Of a stretch of 64,000 nt of DNA, positions 44,836 to 54,601 are shown piece by piece. The notes below the pieces were generated by a model. The model was not told the origin of the DNA and ran no database searches. It worked only from the letters and a program-made list of their open reading frames with translations. Source of the stretch: JABDJZ01 sp047619685. GTDB lineage: Bacteria; Bacteroidota; Rhodothermia; Rhodothermales; UBA10348. A program made the position numbers and the translations under genes. Within the stretch, counting starts at the first letter, position 1. Every line of letters starts with the position of its first letter. The stretch spans positions 1-64,000 of the forward strand of contig JBLHLC010000024.1 in assembly GCA_047619685.1 (NCBI GenBank), read 5' to 3'.

Positions 44836-47800
44836 ATGACTCGTCTGATTTCCATCTGGATCGTCCTGATATTCGTCGCCGTTGGCGCGCAGGGGCAGGC
44901 CTTTACGGCAACGTGGCCGCTACTGAATCCGCCGCAGCAGGCCGGAATCGGGACCGGTGCCGTTACCGTTTCGGACGAGTTGGTGAACGCCGGGAACGCT
45001 CCGGGGCTCGCAATCGTCGGCTACAATTCGTTCGGTCAACAAGTGAACCAGGGGTCCAACGCCTGGGTAGAGGGAGTCGATCATACGCGGTACATCGAGT
45101 TCACCGTTTCTGCTACTCCCGGGAATGTGATGACCTTGAACCAGATCGATTTCGAATACGGGTGGGAGTTTTCATTTGGAATCCTGATCGCGTCCGAAGT
45201 CTGGATATCGCCGGACCTGTGGGGTACCAGTCAGCAGCTGGCCACCACACTGCTCTACCAGAAGCAGACGATGGCCCAATATACCTCAAGTGCTCCGGGC
45301 ACGACGTCTTCGACCTGGACCGTCAGGATATACCCGTACAGCAACCAGAACACGGGGGCGGTCCTGCCGATCTATGCCACTCACCGCAACGTGGTCCTTT
45401 CGGGCAGCACGTCGCCTACCACAAATCTGACATGCGACTTCCTCTGCAACGCCGACTTCGAGGACGATCAGCTCGTCTCGGCACTCGGTCAGGGGTTCTT
45501 TGACGAGGCCCTTGTGTCCTGCTGGAAGACCACCGCGACTAACCACAAGATCGAGGTGTGGGGCGACGGCTTCGGGGGCATTTTTGCGCCGAGCGGCAAT
45601 CAGTTCATCGAACTGAACGCCAACCAGACCGCGACGCTCTACCAATCGTTCACGGCCGTGGCATCGACGCCTGTCACGATTTCCTTCTGGCACAGCGGCC
45701 GCTACACCGCACCGGACGTGATGGAGGTCTCGCTTACCGGCCTGGGCGGCACGCCGGTGTACGCCACGTTCGGACCTTATTCCGATACGCGGGCCGCCTG
45801 GACTCCGTATACCATTCCGTATACGCTCCCCATCAGCGGGCCGATGGAACTGCGGTTCAATTCCATTTCGTCGAACGGCGGCGCGGGGCCGGCCGATGGC
45901 GGCAACTTCCTGGACGATATCGCAATCAGCTGTCCGTCCGGCATCTGTGGTCTGAAATTCAACGACGTCAACGGCAACGGCGTGCAGGACAGCGGCGAGA
46001 CGGGTCTGGCGAACTGGGAGTTCACGCTCTCCGGAGCCAGCACCGGAGAGGCGACCAGTGACGCAAACGGTCGATTCTGCTTTGCCGATCTGGCTCCTGG
46101 CACGTACTTCCTTGGCGAAACGAACCAGGCAGGCTGGATCCAGACGGCACCGCCCGCCCCGGGCACGTTCGACATCGACCTCGGCTCCGGTGAGAACCTG
46201 AATGGATACGCGTTTGGCAACCAGAGGGAAGTCGCCGACATGTGCTACGGTCCGCCCCTCGGAATGGTCGGGTGGTGGCCGGGTGATGGTCACACGAACG
46301 ATCTGTCCGGCCACCAGAACACCGGTGTGCTCCAGGGCGGAGCGGGCTACGTGACGCCGGGCGAGGTATCGGATGCGTTCTCCTTCTCGGGACCTGCCGA
46401 TTACGTAAGGGTAAACGACTCGGCATCGCTGAACTTCGGGGCCGGCGCGAACTTCTCCATCGACGCCTGGGTGAAGACGTCCGACGCCACGAATATCCTG
46501 AACATCGTGGACAAGCGGGCGGGCTTCGTTGCCGGATACGGACTATATCTCATCGGGGGCAAGCTCGCGTTCCAGATTGGCGACGGCGCTTCCCCGCTTA
46601 ATTTCGTGTCGGCCTCCCCGAACGTCAGTAATGGAGCATGGCACTTCGTGGCGGTCACGGTGGAGAGAGCGTCCAAGACGGGTGGCATTCTGTATGTCGA
46701 CAACATCCCCGTCCTGGTCTTCGACCCCACGTCCCGACAGGGCTCCCTCGCGAATAACAGTCCGCTCCTCATCGGTCAGAACTCACTGAGCGCGGGCGCC
46801 GGTTTCAGGGGACAGATCGACGAGGTCGAGATTTTCGACCGCGTGGTCACGCCGATCGAACTGGGGGCGATCTACGAAGCCGGACCTCTCGGAAAATGCA
46901 AGGGACTGTGCGACGAGAAGCCGCAGTCGCTTTCGATGACCACGGGCTTCGATCACCCGGCCGGCACGACTTACGCTGTCGGCGGCGCCGATGCCTTCTG
47001 GACGATCACGGCGGATCCCGATACGACTCGGACCGTGCCGCGGCCGGCGGATGTCATCATGTCGATCCCGGCATGGACGCCGGCTCCGTCTGGTAGCCAA
47101 TGGATCGGTCCCTCGCAGGTGACCCCGGATCCCGCCCCGCCGAATTTCGAACAGGATGCGGTCGGTCTCGGCACGTACACCTATTCGCTCGAATTCTGCA
47201 TCGTGGATCAGACGGCGACCAGCCTCACCTTCAACCTCGGCGTCCTGTCCGACAATTCCGCCACGGTTTGGCTACTCGAACCGGACGGCACACGGACGCA
47301 GATCGGAATCGCGAATTCGTTCACGATCCCGGCGTCGATCATCAATACGCTCAACGGACCTTTCGTACCCGGTACGTACAAGCTCGAGGTAGACGTACTC
47401 AACAATGCGCTTCCGCCCGACTTCACCGGGTTTAACCTGACCGGGTCCATTTCCGGGGGCAACCTGTTCATGCAGAAGCACGAATGCTGCAACAGCAGCG
47501 GGAAGATCACCGGCAGGAAATTCAACGACTTGAACGGAGACGGTCTGTCGGTCGGAGACCCGGGGCTGGGAGGCGTAACGATAGAACTCTGGCAGGACGG
47601 CGTCCTGTTTGCCACCACCACGACGGACGCCTGGGGATACTACTTCTTCGACGTGCCTCCGGGAACGTATACCATTCTGGAAGTTGCGCCGACCGGTTAC
47701 CAACAGACCGCTCCGGCCGGTGGCACGTATACGATCACCGTCGGCCCCGGAGGCATCGTGCCGAACCGGGACTTCGGCAACCAGGCCATTCCGTGCATCG

Positions 47801-48732
47801 CTACCGACGTGCAGTTCCTCTGCAAGCCGAACGGCGGCGGACGATACATTCAGCTCGAGATTACCTACAACGGCACCATCCCCGCCGTGGAGATGCACGT
47901 AACCTCGCTCACCCCGGGGGTGAGCTTTGTGGTCACCAGCACCATCCCGGCCACGCTCCCGAACCCGATAACCCAGGGAGCCGTGTTCACTCTGAACATC
48001 GATTTCGCCGGGCTGGCTCCCGGTGCCTCCGCGGTGATGCTCATCAACATGGACGGGCCGACCGACGAGTTCGGCGTGACGACCCACTGTTGTGACAAGG
48101 AGGTGACCGTGACCCGGCCGGCGATCCAGGCCGGGGGCGCCCTGTTCGAGTGTCCGCTCATCATCGACGGCTGGGTCGATATCGACGACGTGAGCGTGCC
48201 GAAGAACGGCTGGCTAGTCCGGATGGAGCGCGCGGACGGTGTCATGAGCCTCGTCGAGACGGACCCCGCCGGGTACTTCGCCCAGGAGGGACTGCTTCCC
48301 GACATGTATTCGGTCTCCGTGGACATGCGCAATTTCTTCAGGGTGGCGGAGCCGGAAGGCGGCTTCTTCTCAGTCTCCCTCAAGGAAGGAGGTCCGCGAA
48401 CGACTCTGCGTTTCATGTTATCCAAGGGAACACATACGGACAGCGAAGACGATTCGGACACGCTTCCGACCGAGTACGGGCTCCGGGCGAACTATCCGAA
48501 CCCGTTCAATCCGACCACCCGCATCGAGTATCAGCTTCCTGACGCGGGGGCCGTGCGGATCGTGGTCGTGGACATGCTGGGCCGATCAGTGGCTACACTT
48601 GTCGACGGCCTCCAGCCGGCGGGCAGTTACGCGGTCACGTTCGATGCTGGTGATCTGCCGAGCGGACTATACCTGTATCGGATGACGGCCGGGTCCTTCG
48701 TGAAGACGAACCGGATGATCCTCTTGAAATAG
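44836..48732 (+). CDS. large secreted SdrD-B/LamG protein with T9SS domain
   Basis: 1298 residues from the ATG at 44836; signal peptide ends near GAQGQ. Domains visible: a beta-sandwich region to about 380; an SdrD B-like domain (GLKFNDVNGNGVQDSGETGL); a LamG/concanavalin-like domain (about 470-615, VGWWPGDGHTNDLSG and SIDAWVKTSDATN); a second B-like domain (GRKFNDLNGDGLSVGDPGLGG) and a Cys-rich surrounding (KHECCNSS, HCCDKEV); and a T9SS sorting domain (NYPNPFNPTT). It is probably an adhesin or matrix protein on the cell surface. It lies downstream of the sensor kinase and may be regulated by it. Confidence 0.85.
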   Translation: MTRLISIWIVLIFVAVGAQGQAFTATWPLLNPPQQAGIGTGAVTVSDELVNAGNAPGLAIVGYNSFGQQVNQGSNAWVEGVDHTRYIEFTVSATPGNVMTLNQIDFEYGWEFSFGILIASEVWISPDLWGTSQQLATTLLYQKQTMAQYTSSAPGTTSSTWTVRIYPYSNQNTGAVLPIYATHRNVVLSGSTSPTTNLTCDFLCNADFEDDQLVSALGQGFFDEALVSCWKTTATNHKIEVWGDGFGGIFAPSGNQFIELNANQTATLYQSFTAVASTPVTISFWHSGRYTAPDVMEVSLTGLGGTPVYATFGPYSDTRAAWTPYTIPYTLPISGPMELRFNSISSNGGAGPADGGNFLDDIAISCPSGICGLKFNDVNGNGVQDSGETGLANWEFTLSGASTGEATSDANGRFCFADLAPGTYFLGETNQAGWIQTAPPAPGTFDIDLGSGENLNGYAFGNQREVADMCYGPPLGMVGWWPGDGHTNDLSGHQNTGVLQGGAGYVTPGEVSDAFSFSGPADYVRVNDSASLNFGAGANFSIDAWVKTSDATNILNIVDKRAGFVAGYGLYLIGGKLAFQIGDGASPLNFVSASPNVSNGAWHFVAVTVERASKTGGILYVDNIPVLVFDPTSRQGSLANNSPLLIGQNSLSAGAGFRGQIDEVEIFDRVVTPIELGAIYEAGPLGKCKGLCDEKPQSLSMTTGFDHPAGTTYAVGGADAFWTITADPDTTRTVPRPADVIMSIPAWTPAPSGSQWIGPSQVTPDPAPPNFEQDAVGLGTYTYSLEFCIVDQTATSLTFNLGVLSDNSATVWLLEPDGTRTQIGIANSFTIPASIINTLNGPFVPGTYKLEVDVLNNALPPDFTGFNLTGSISGGNLFMQKHECCNSSGKITGRKFNDLNGDGLSVGDPGLGGVTIELWQDGVLFATTTTDAWGYYFFDVPPGTYTILEVAPTGYQQTAPAGGTYTITVGPGGIVPNRDFGNQAIPCIATDVQFLCKPNGGGRYIQLEITYNGTIPAVEMHVTSLTPGVSFVVTSTIPATLPNPITQGAVFTLNIDFAGLAPGASAVMLINMDGPTDEFGVTTHCCDKEVTVTRPAIQAGGALFECPLIIDGWVDIDDVSVPKNGWLVRMERADGVMSLVETDPAGYFAQEGLLPDMYSVSVDMRNFFRVAEPEGGFFSVSLKEGGPRTTLRFMLSKGTHTDSEDDSDTLPTEYGLRANYPNPFNPTTRIEYQLPDAGAVRIVVVDMLGRSVATLVDGLQPAGSYAVTFDAGDLPSGLYLYRMTAGSFVKTNRMILLK

Positions 48733-48755
48733 TCCGGTCATCGGGTCTAGATCTG

Positions 48756-48790
48756 GGGCGAGCACGGTGGGTCAACCGCCGTGCTCGCCC
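48756..48790. terminator. strong hairpin between convergent genes, likely bidirectional terminator
   Basis: A perfect 12-bp stem (GGGCGAGCACGG with CCGTGCTCGCCC) around an 11-base loop, followed by a short T-rich stretch. It sits 23 bases after the SdrD-B gene and about 100 bases beyond the end of the next, convergent gene. Confidence 0.75.
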
Positions 48791-48888
48791 TTGCGTTTGG
48801 CCAAAACTTCCACCTTGTTCGTCGGACTGAGATCCACGGCATCTCGAACACCGGCTCTGAGCCACTGACCTTTGTGCGCGCCTTCAAG

Positions 48889-51711
48889 CTAGAGAAACAG
48901 CAGGGCCTTGGTAATAACCCCACCCGACGTCCGCAGCCGGTAGAGATAGACGCCGGCGGGCAGTTGGCCTTTCGAGAATCTGACTTCGCGGGTTCCGGCC
49001 TCGACCACGCCGTCAATGAGGACAGCGATTTCTCGACCGAGTGAATCGAAGATGGAAAGCTTCGCCTGCGTGGTCTCGGGCACCGCGAAGGCTATCGTCG
49101 TGGTTGAGGAGAAGGGGTTCGGATAGTTCTGATCCAGGCTGTAGCCGGCCGGTAGCTGCAGGCCCGGATCCCCGACCGCCGTGCTTGTGGCAGAGGCCGA
49201 GGTTACGGTCTCGGTCTCACCCGATTCCGAACCCAAAAGAATCGTTCCGGAGGCTGATGCGGCGACCAGTGTCACGTTGCCCTCACGAAGCGCCAGGAAG
49301 CCCGAGGCCGCCGAGATGGCAGGATCATAGAGGTAGGCGCCGAACCCCCAGGTGCCCCCTACGAGGTCGTAGCCGGCGCCATCGGGCGCGAAGGCCAGAT
49401 TTCCGACTTCAGGGGTTACCAAGCTGCCGTCCAGGGTAACCGTGGGACCAATCGCAGTCCAGGTCCCCGAGAAGTCATTGGGCGTGGGACCAAACGTTTC
49501 AAGATCAGCCCGCCAGACGCCCCTTGCCGTGCCAATGAAAAGAAAATCCGCGTCTGGCGAGAACTCCAAGTCAAATACATGGCCTGCGAAGTCATCCCCA
49601 CTGAGGTCCACGTCAAGGAGGGCCGCGTTCTCGTTACCAACCGTTCCCGGATCATCCAATTCCTGCCAGGAATAGCCATAGTTCTGGCTGTAGAATACAC
49701 CCGTACCGAATGTCCCGGCGTAGATGACTCCAGCTTCAGAAGGATTCGCCACCATCGTCAGAGCGGTAGAGCCCTGCCCAACCCCAAGTTGCTAGCCAAA
49801 TCGTGTCGTTCGAGTCCTGGTAGAGATCGTTGACGCGCAGTGGAAATGGCAGGCCGTTTGAACAGGGCTTTCTCCGGGAGCCATTTCTGGCGTGCTCCAG
49901 ACGGGATCAGAAAAATCGGGCGCGCCCGGGGTCGTCGAAAGACCGGAGAGCCAGTCAGCGGGGGAGGGGTCAATGGTCACACCGGCACATCGAAGCGTAC
50001 CCGTTCCAAGGTTGGTTACCGTCACAATCAACGCCGTCCCGTTCGAGGCGGAGAGGTCAGCGGTGGCATACAGAGTCGAATAGTTGAGTTCGATCTGGAT
50101 GTCCACATCGCCCACCGTCTCGATCTCCGTGAACAAAACCGGCTGGAAGGGCGAGGCAAAGGTCACAGAGCCAGCTCCGGCAAGCTCAGTTACCGTGTCG
50201 ATGGTCGCGCCGCCGGCCAGGTCGAAGCTCAGCGCGTCGCCTGGGCATGTACCCGTAGGCAGTCCGCCGTTCACGGTAATCATGTAGTCGGCTACAGGCG
50301 AAATCTGAAACCCGTCGGCCTCGTCGGCGCGGTCCACGGTCAATGTGGCAAAGCCGGCCGCCAGGGGCGTGTCGAGCGGCCCGAGCGTGTAGGTCTTCTC
50401 TCCCGCGCCGGGACCACTCGTGATGGCAATCGAACCGGTCGGGTTCGCAAAAATCACAGACTCGCCGCCCACATCCGAATCGATGTACGAGAACCCGTCG
50501 CCCGAGGTGCCATCCCCGTCAGCCGAAAGAGTAACCACCTCGTCCAGTCCGCTTGCGAAATCAAAGGTCCGCGCGACCGCATTCAGATTGTCGACGATGG
50601 GGGACAGGCCCACGTAGTCGATCCGGGTGTCGGCACCGCCGACACAGGTGGTGCAGTCGATCTCGATGAAGCCGTCTGTGTCGTTGGAAAAGGTGTGGCC
50701 GACGCCATCAACGGTGGCCGCCTAGATGATGAGCGTATTGAACCCCGTGGTACCTTCGAATCTGATGTCGAGCCCGGCGGTCGCCATGGCGGCCGTAACG
50801 GTCAAGGTGGAGTTGCCGCTTCCGCCTGTAACGATCAGCGGTGGGGTCAGCGAGGCCGCCGGGTCTCTAAGGAGCTCGTTGCCATCGCCATCCAGGAGGA
50901 CCACGTCGTCGCCGTCCAGGTCGATGATCTTGATATCGGGTCCGCCTGCAACGGGAACCTCCGGTGCCGCACCCCAGGCCGTCCCCGTGGCGTCGAAGGC
51001 GCGGGTGAAGTGGAGCGACCAGGGCAATCGAGGTCTCCGTCGGCCCCGAAGAAGTTGTAGTAGGCCACCGCTGGGAGGCCAGCAACGTCGCGCAGCGAGA
51101 ACTCCATGAACACCTTGACCAAACTGATGGCGTGCGCATCGGTCCACGTTCCCGCGGCTCCAGTCGGACCGCTGCTGGTTGCGTATCGGACCCCCGTTTC
51201 GCCCAGAAACGCGGCCCCCAAATGGTCGGCGAAGACCTCAAAGGAAAGGGCGTTAGGTTCACCAAGTTTGCCATTCAGGTCGATCTCGGGCGGCCAGTTC
51301 ACGAACCGGACGGGGTCTTGCGTCACAAGCGGGACACCGACAAAAATCGGGGCGAGGAGCACATCCGTCCAGGCGCCAGAAGCATCCGCCGCGGCATTTG
51401 TGGCCAGCCGGACTTCTCTTCGCCCGAAGCAGTAAGGGGATTCGACAAATGGTTCGACAAACGCGGAGGGGGGGAAGGGTGTGTCAAAGTACTTGCGTTC
51501 ACACACGTTGTAGGCAATCCCCGGGCGCCCGTCAACGATCTTCAGTTCGATGGCCCAGCCGACGCCAGCCGCGGTACCGTCGCCGTCGGCATTTGCGTCA
51601 ACTAGGGTGTCCTGCGCCGACGCAGGGGACGCCCAGACACGCGAGCAATGAGGCAACAAGCAAAGCGTGCCGAAAGCTGCTTCCGGTCTTCGCGCAAGGG
51701 CAGAGGTACAT
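48889..51711 (-). pseudogene. secreted beta-propeller T9SS protein, multiply interrupted
   Basis: The reading begins at the Met at 51711 with a signal peptide (ALLVASLLACLGVP) that needs one C removed from the C4 run at 51625-51628 to reach the cleavage-like ASAQDTLVDAN. A further shift is needed near 51030 (after DGDLD), the same frame has a TAG at 50722-50724, and two more shifts near 49860 and 49750 are needed to join the part with NDLYQDSNDTIWLATWG and LYRSDDGGESF to the part with VIYAGTFGTGVFYS. A BNR/propeller body and a T9SS tail (NYPNPFSSTT) are clear. Original length about 930 residues. Decayed, or affected by assembly errors. Confidence 0.75.
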
Positions 51712-51892
51712 CCGCCATCCAGTCTCTCAGGGTGCGCCGGGGCCGCGCTGCCGATTGCATGCGGGACTGGAGTCCCTAGTTCAAATAAGTGAACGTCAAA
51801 AAACGGGCGATTGGCGGCCGCGTCCCACTCAGGAAGACCATCTATTCGTCCTATCTTTCGGCGAACGCTTCTCTATAAATAAAACCAACAGT

Positions 51893-52303
51893 ATGCGCAC
51901 AATCAGGTTACTAGCAGTTCTGGCCATTACAGCTGTAATGCTCGGGTGTGACTCGGGTGGAGACGACTCGAGTGATCTCTTTGGAACGTGGGAGACCCAG
52001 GGTGAAGACGTCCAATTCTCTGTCATATCGCAGAATCAGATCGTCGTTTACGATTTTCTTGGCGACGCCTTCGATGATGGTCCTGACTGTTATGTGATTG
52101 ATACGACGGCCGTTTCGGACATAACAGGCTCCTCAATCACCTTGACTGACACTGAATTGGGTGAGGTGAGTTTTGCGTACGTGCTGGATGGAGACGTGTT
52201 GACGGTTACCGCTTTTGGCCAGACCATAACCATGTTCCGGTCATCACGGGCCGTCAGTTCGTTCACACCAGTGTGTGACGGGGCGTTCAAGACGACTGAG
52301 TAA
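51893..52303 (+). CDS. small lipoprotein of unknown function (136 aa)
   Basis: Lipobox in ITAVMLGC, then a short Gly/Asp/Ser linker. The body LFGTWETQGEDVQFSVISQNQIVVYDF is lipocalin-like in pattern: one small beta-barrel beginning with GTW. The C-terminus has FTPVCDG, so two cysteines remain after the lipid one. No start codon competes in frame. It ends before a strong hairpin at 52338. Function not known. Confidence 0.65.
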   Translation: MRTIRLLAVLAITAVMLGCDSGGDDSSDLFGTWETQGEDVQFSVISQNQIVVYDFLGDAFDDGPDCYVIDTTAVSDITGSSITLTDTELGEVSFAYVLDGDVLTVTAFGQTITMFRSSRAVSSFTPVCDGAFKTTE

Positions 52304-52337
52304 GGATCGTCTCCGAGCCGCGAATTTGTGACTATGA

Positions 52338-52373
52338 ATCCGGGGACCATATCCAGGGGTGTGGTCCCCGGAT
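52338..52373. terminator. strong hairpin between convergent genes
   Basis: ATCCGGGGACC pairs perfectly with GGTCCCCGGAT around a 14-base loop. It lies 34 bases after the small lipoprotein stop and 39 bases after the end of the cytochrome c gene, so it may serve both strands. Confidence 0.7.
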
Positions 52374-52412
52374 CTGGTCTACACCCGCCGTCGGCCCGCG
52401 CCGGTCAAAGAC

Positions 52413-53321
52413 CTACCGCTGTCCGAATTCCGTGGGCTCCAGCGTTCTCAAGTATGCCCACAACGCGGTCTTCTCCGTCTCGTTCATTGCCTTGAGGCTT
52501 TGGATTGGCAGGAACGGATCCAGGAGGCGTCCATCTGGCCTCGCCCCGGTCTCGAGCAGGTTTATGAAGTCGTCGATGGTCCAAGCCAGGAGTCCCGATT
52601 CGTGCGGAGTCAGGTTGGCTGGCGTGGCGAGGATGGCCGGTGCCCCCGGAATCTTGCCACCTGAAAACCCGTCGCCGTGGCAGCCCTTGCAGCCGATGGC
52701 CAGAAACGCGCCATAGCGCGCGGTTGGCTCGGGGGCGGGCGCCTGACCGTCAGGTACATTGTTGATGGCCTTGGCGCTCTCCAATTCCATGACGCCGAAA
52801 CGCGAGAGAACCTTGCCCAATAGCCCTACTGAGGTAGGCGCCACTTCTCGGTCAACGGGCCTGACGCTCCGGATGTAAGACAGAAGGGCCAGCAGATCCT
52901 CGTCCGGCCACCAGGTGTGTTCGGCAGTTGGCATAAAGATCAGGGTTTTACCCTCGGAATCGATGCCGTATCGGATGGCCCGGGCGAGTTGGCCGTCCGA
53001 ATATGACGCGGCAACTCCACCGCGCCCAGTGGTCAAGTTAGGTGCGCTCATAACTCCGATTGGACCCAGGTCTTCCACTAGGGAACCCCCCAGGTCTGAA
53101 GCATGACACCCTCGACAACCGCCGAGTGAAGAGGCAAGGTGTTCGCCACGGGCCAGTAGGGTTGAGTCCAAGCTGGCGACCATGTCCAGCGGCGGGACGT
53201 CGTACACTGGCCCACCGAGCGGCCAAAACTATTAGGCCTGTTAGGTCGCAACCGCTGCTACAAGGAAAACGAGCGCCAGTATGACGCCACCGAAGCCCTT
53301 TAATAATTTCCTCCAGTTCAC
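52413..53321 (-). pseudogene. membrane-anchored di-heme cytochrome c, interrupted near the N-terminus
   Basis: The body from about 53207 to 52413 has two heme c sites, CRGCHASD and CKGCHGDG, and the fold of the gluconate/alcohol dehydrogenase cytochrome c subunits or related c-type cytochromes (IRYGIDSEGKTLIFMP, LTPHESGLLAWT). Upstream, in the same frame, a membrane anchor (GTG at 53321, then WRKLLKGFGGVILALVFLVAAVAT) is separated from it by TAA, TAA and TAG at 53243-53229. If read from an internal start the cytochrome would lack its export signal. Thus likely non-functional as given. It would carry electrons in the periplasm. Confidence 0.7.
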
Positions 53322-53425
53322 CCTGTCCCTCCATGCGGTTCAGGCCAATAGTTAAGGCGGACATAGGGGGGAGCGCAAGGTTGCGGCCTTTCCAGCGAGC
53401 CAGCCAGCCTCGATGGCCGTGGTGT

Positions 53426-54442
53426 TCATAGCAGGTCCAGCACGCCGAAGTCCGTGCCACCGGATGCGTTCTGCTTCACACGCCTGCCGAACTCACTGAA
53501 GGTCATTCCCAGGACACGCTGGTCAAGGTCGTCCTGGCCGAGATCCTCAAAGAACGAGGCCATTGCGCCGCCGACGTGTCGAAGCAGCGTCTCATGGGGC
53601 TCCGCCTGGCCGGCATGGGTGTCGAAACCGCCGAGCGTCACGTGGTAGATGCGTGTCCCCAGCCCGCCGCGAATGAGCCTCGCGATTGCCGCCAACTGAT
53701 CGCTAAGCGGGTTATCGACCGGATAGTCGGCCTGGTTGGTTCCAGCGGTGTACGAATCGCGGACCGACTCCGCGTAGAAGATCGTGTTGTTGGAAACCGA
53801 ACGCATAAACCCGACAACCTCCCCGAGTTGGGTCGGTGGGAGGTTCGACGTGTCATAGAACTGGCCGGTAGTCGCGAGTCGCTGAAACAGCTCCATACTC
53901 TGGATGGACATTCCCATCTGCGAAGACGGGCCCTGAAAGAGCAGGGGTGCGCCTTCGCCCAACTGTATCGCCATCGGGTAGGAGAAACGGACTTTGCCGC
54001 GTTCTGCGTCCAGAACCCGCCCCGCCCATCCGTCGTCCGGAATGCTGCTGCTGCTGTCGCCGGCGGTCATCCAGATATCGGTCCCCGAAAAATGAGACAA
54101 CTTGGAATCCGGATACCCCACAGAGTGCACAATGGCGATGTTGCCATCGGAAAACGCGTTTGTCAGGGGAGCGAAGGAAGGGTGGAATCCCAGTTCGTCA
54201 GAGACAGGAACGCTGTCTGAAACTGCGAGTCCTGGCCGGGACGAGAAGTAGAGGTCGTTCCGATACGGCACGATGGTGTTCAGCCCGTCGTTACCGCCGG
54301 CGAGTTGAAGAATCACCAGGACACGGTCAGAATCGACTGCAGCCAGTTGGGAGAGCATCGATGGATGACCACTACGCCTGCCCGCTGACCGTTTGCGAAA
54401 CAGTGGAAACGCCTCGTCCGCGGACTGGATCGCCGAGTCCAT
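53426..54442 (-). CDS. DUF1501 family protein, probably truncated at both ends
   Basis: 338 residues. The block DRVLVILQLAGGNDGLNTIVPY and later GFDTHAGQ, and FSEFGRRVKQNASGGTD are hallmarks of DUF1501, a family of twin-arginine-exported proteins of about 400-480 residues of unknown function. Here the Tat signal is absent (a TAG lies just upstream in frame) and the sequence diverges immediately after ASGGTD, where HGTAAPMF is usual, ending FGVLDLL. This suggests loss of about 70-80 C-terminal residues. Probably a decaying gene. Confidence 0.75.
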   Translation of the reverse strand: MDSAIQSADEAFPLFRKRSAGRRSGHPSMLSQLAAVDSDRVLVILQLAGGNDGLNTIVPYRNDLYFSSRPGLAVSDSVPVSDELGFHPSFAPLTNAFSDGNIAIVHSVGYPDSKLSHFSGTDIWMTAGDSSSSIPDDGWAGRVLDAERGKVRFSYPMAIQLGEGAPLLFQGPSSQMGMSIQSMELFQRLATTGQFYDTSNLPPTQLGEVVGFMRSVSNNTIFYAESVRDSYTAGTNQADYPVDNPLSDQLAAIARLIRGGLGTRIYHVTLGGFDTHAGQAEPHETLLRHVGGAMASFFEDLGQDDLDQRVLGMTFSEFGRRVKQNASGGTDFGVLDLL

Positions 54443-54601
54443 CTGCGGCCTCCACTATCTGCTCGGGTTCCTGCGGGGAGATTGGCAGTACATTGCTGCC
54501 ATGAACAACTCAAGAAGTCGCGCGCGCGGCCGGAAGCATCAAGGAGGGGGAGCTCACGTGCTGACCCAGGGGTCCCGTAATCGCACACCATTGGTGCAGC
54601 C

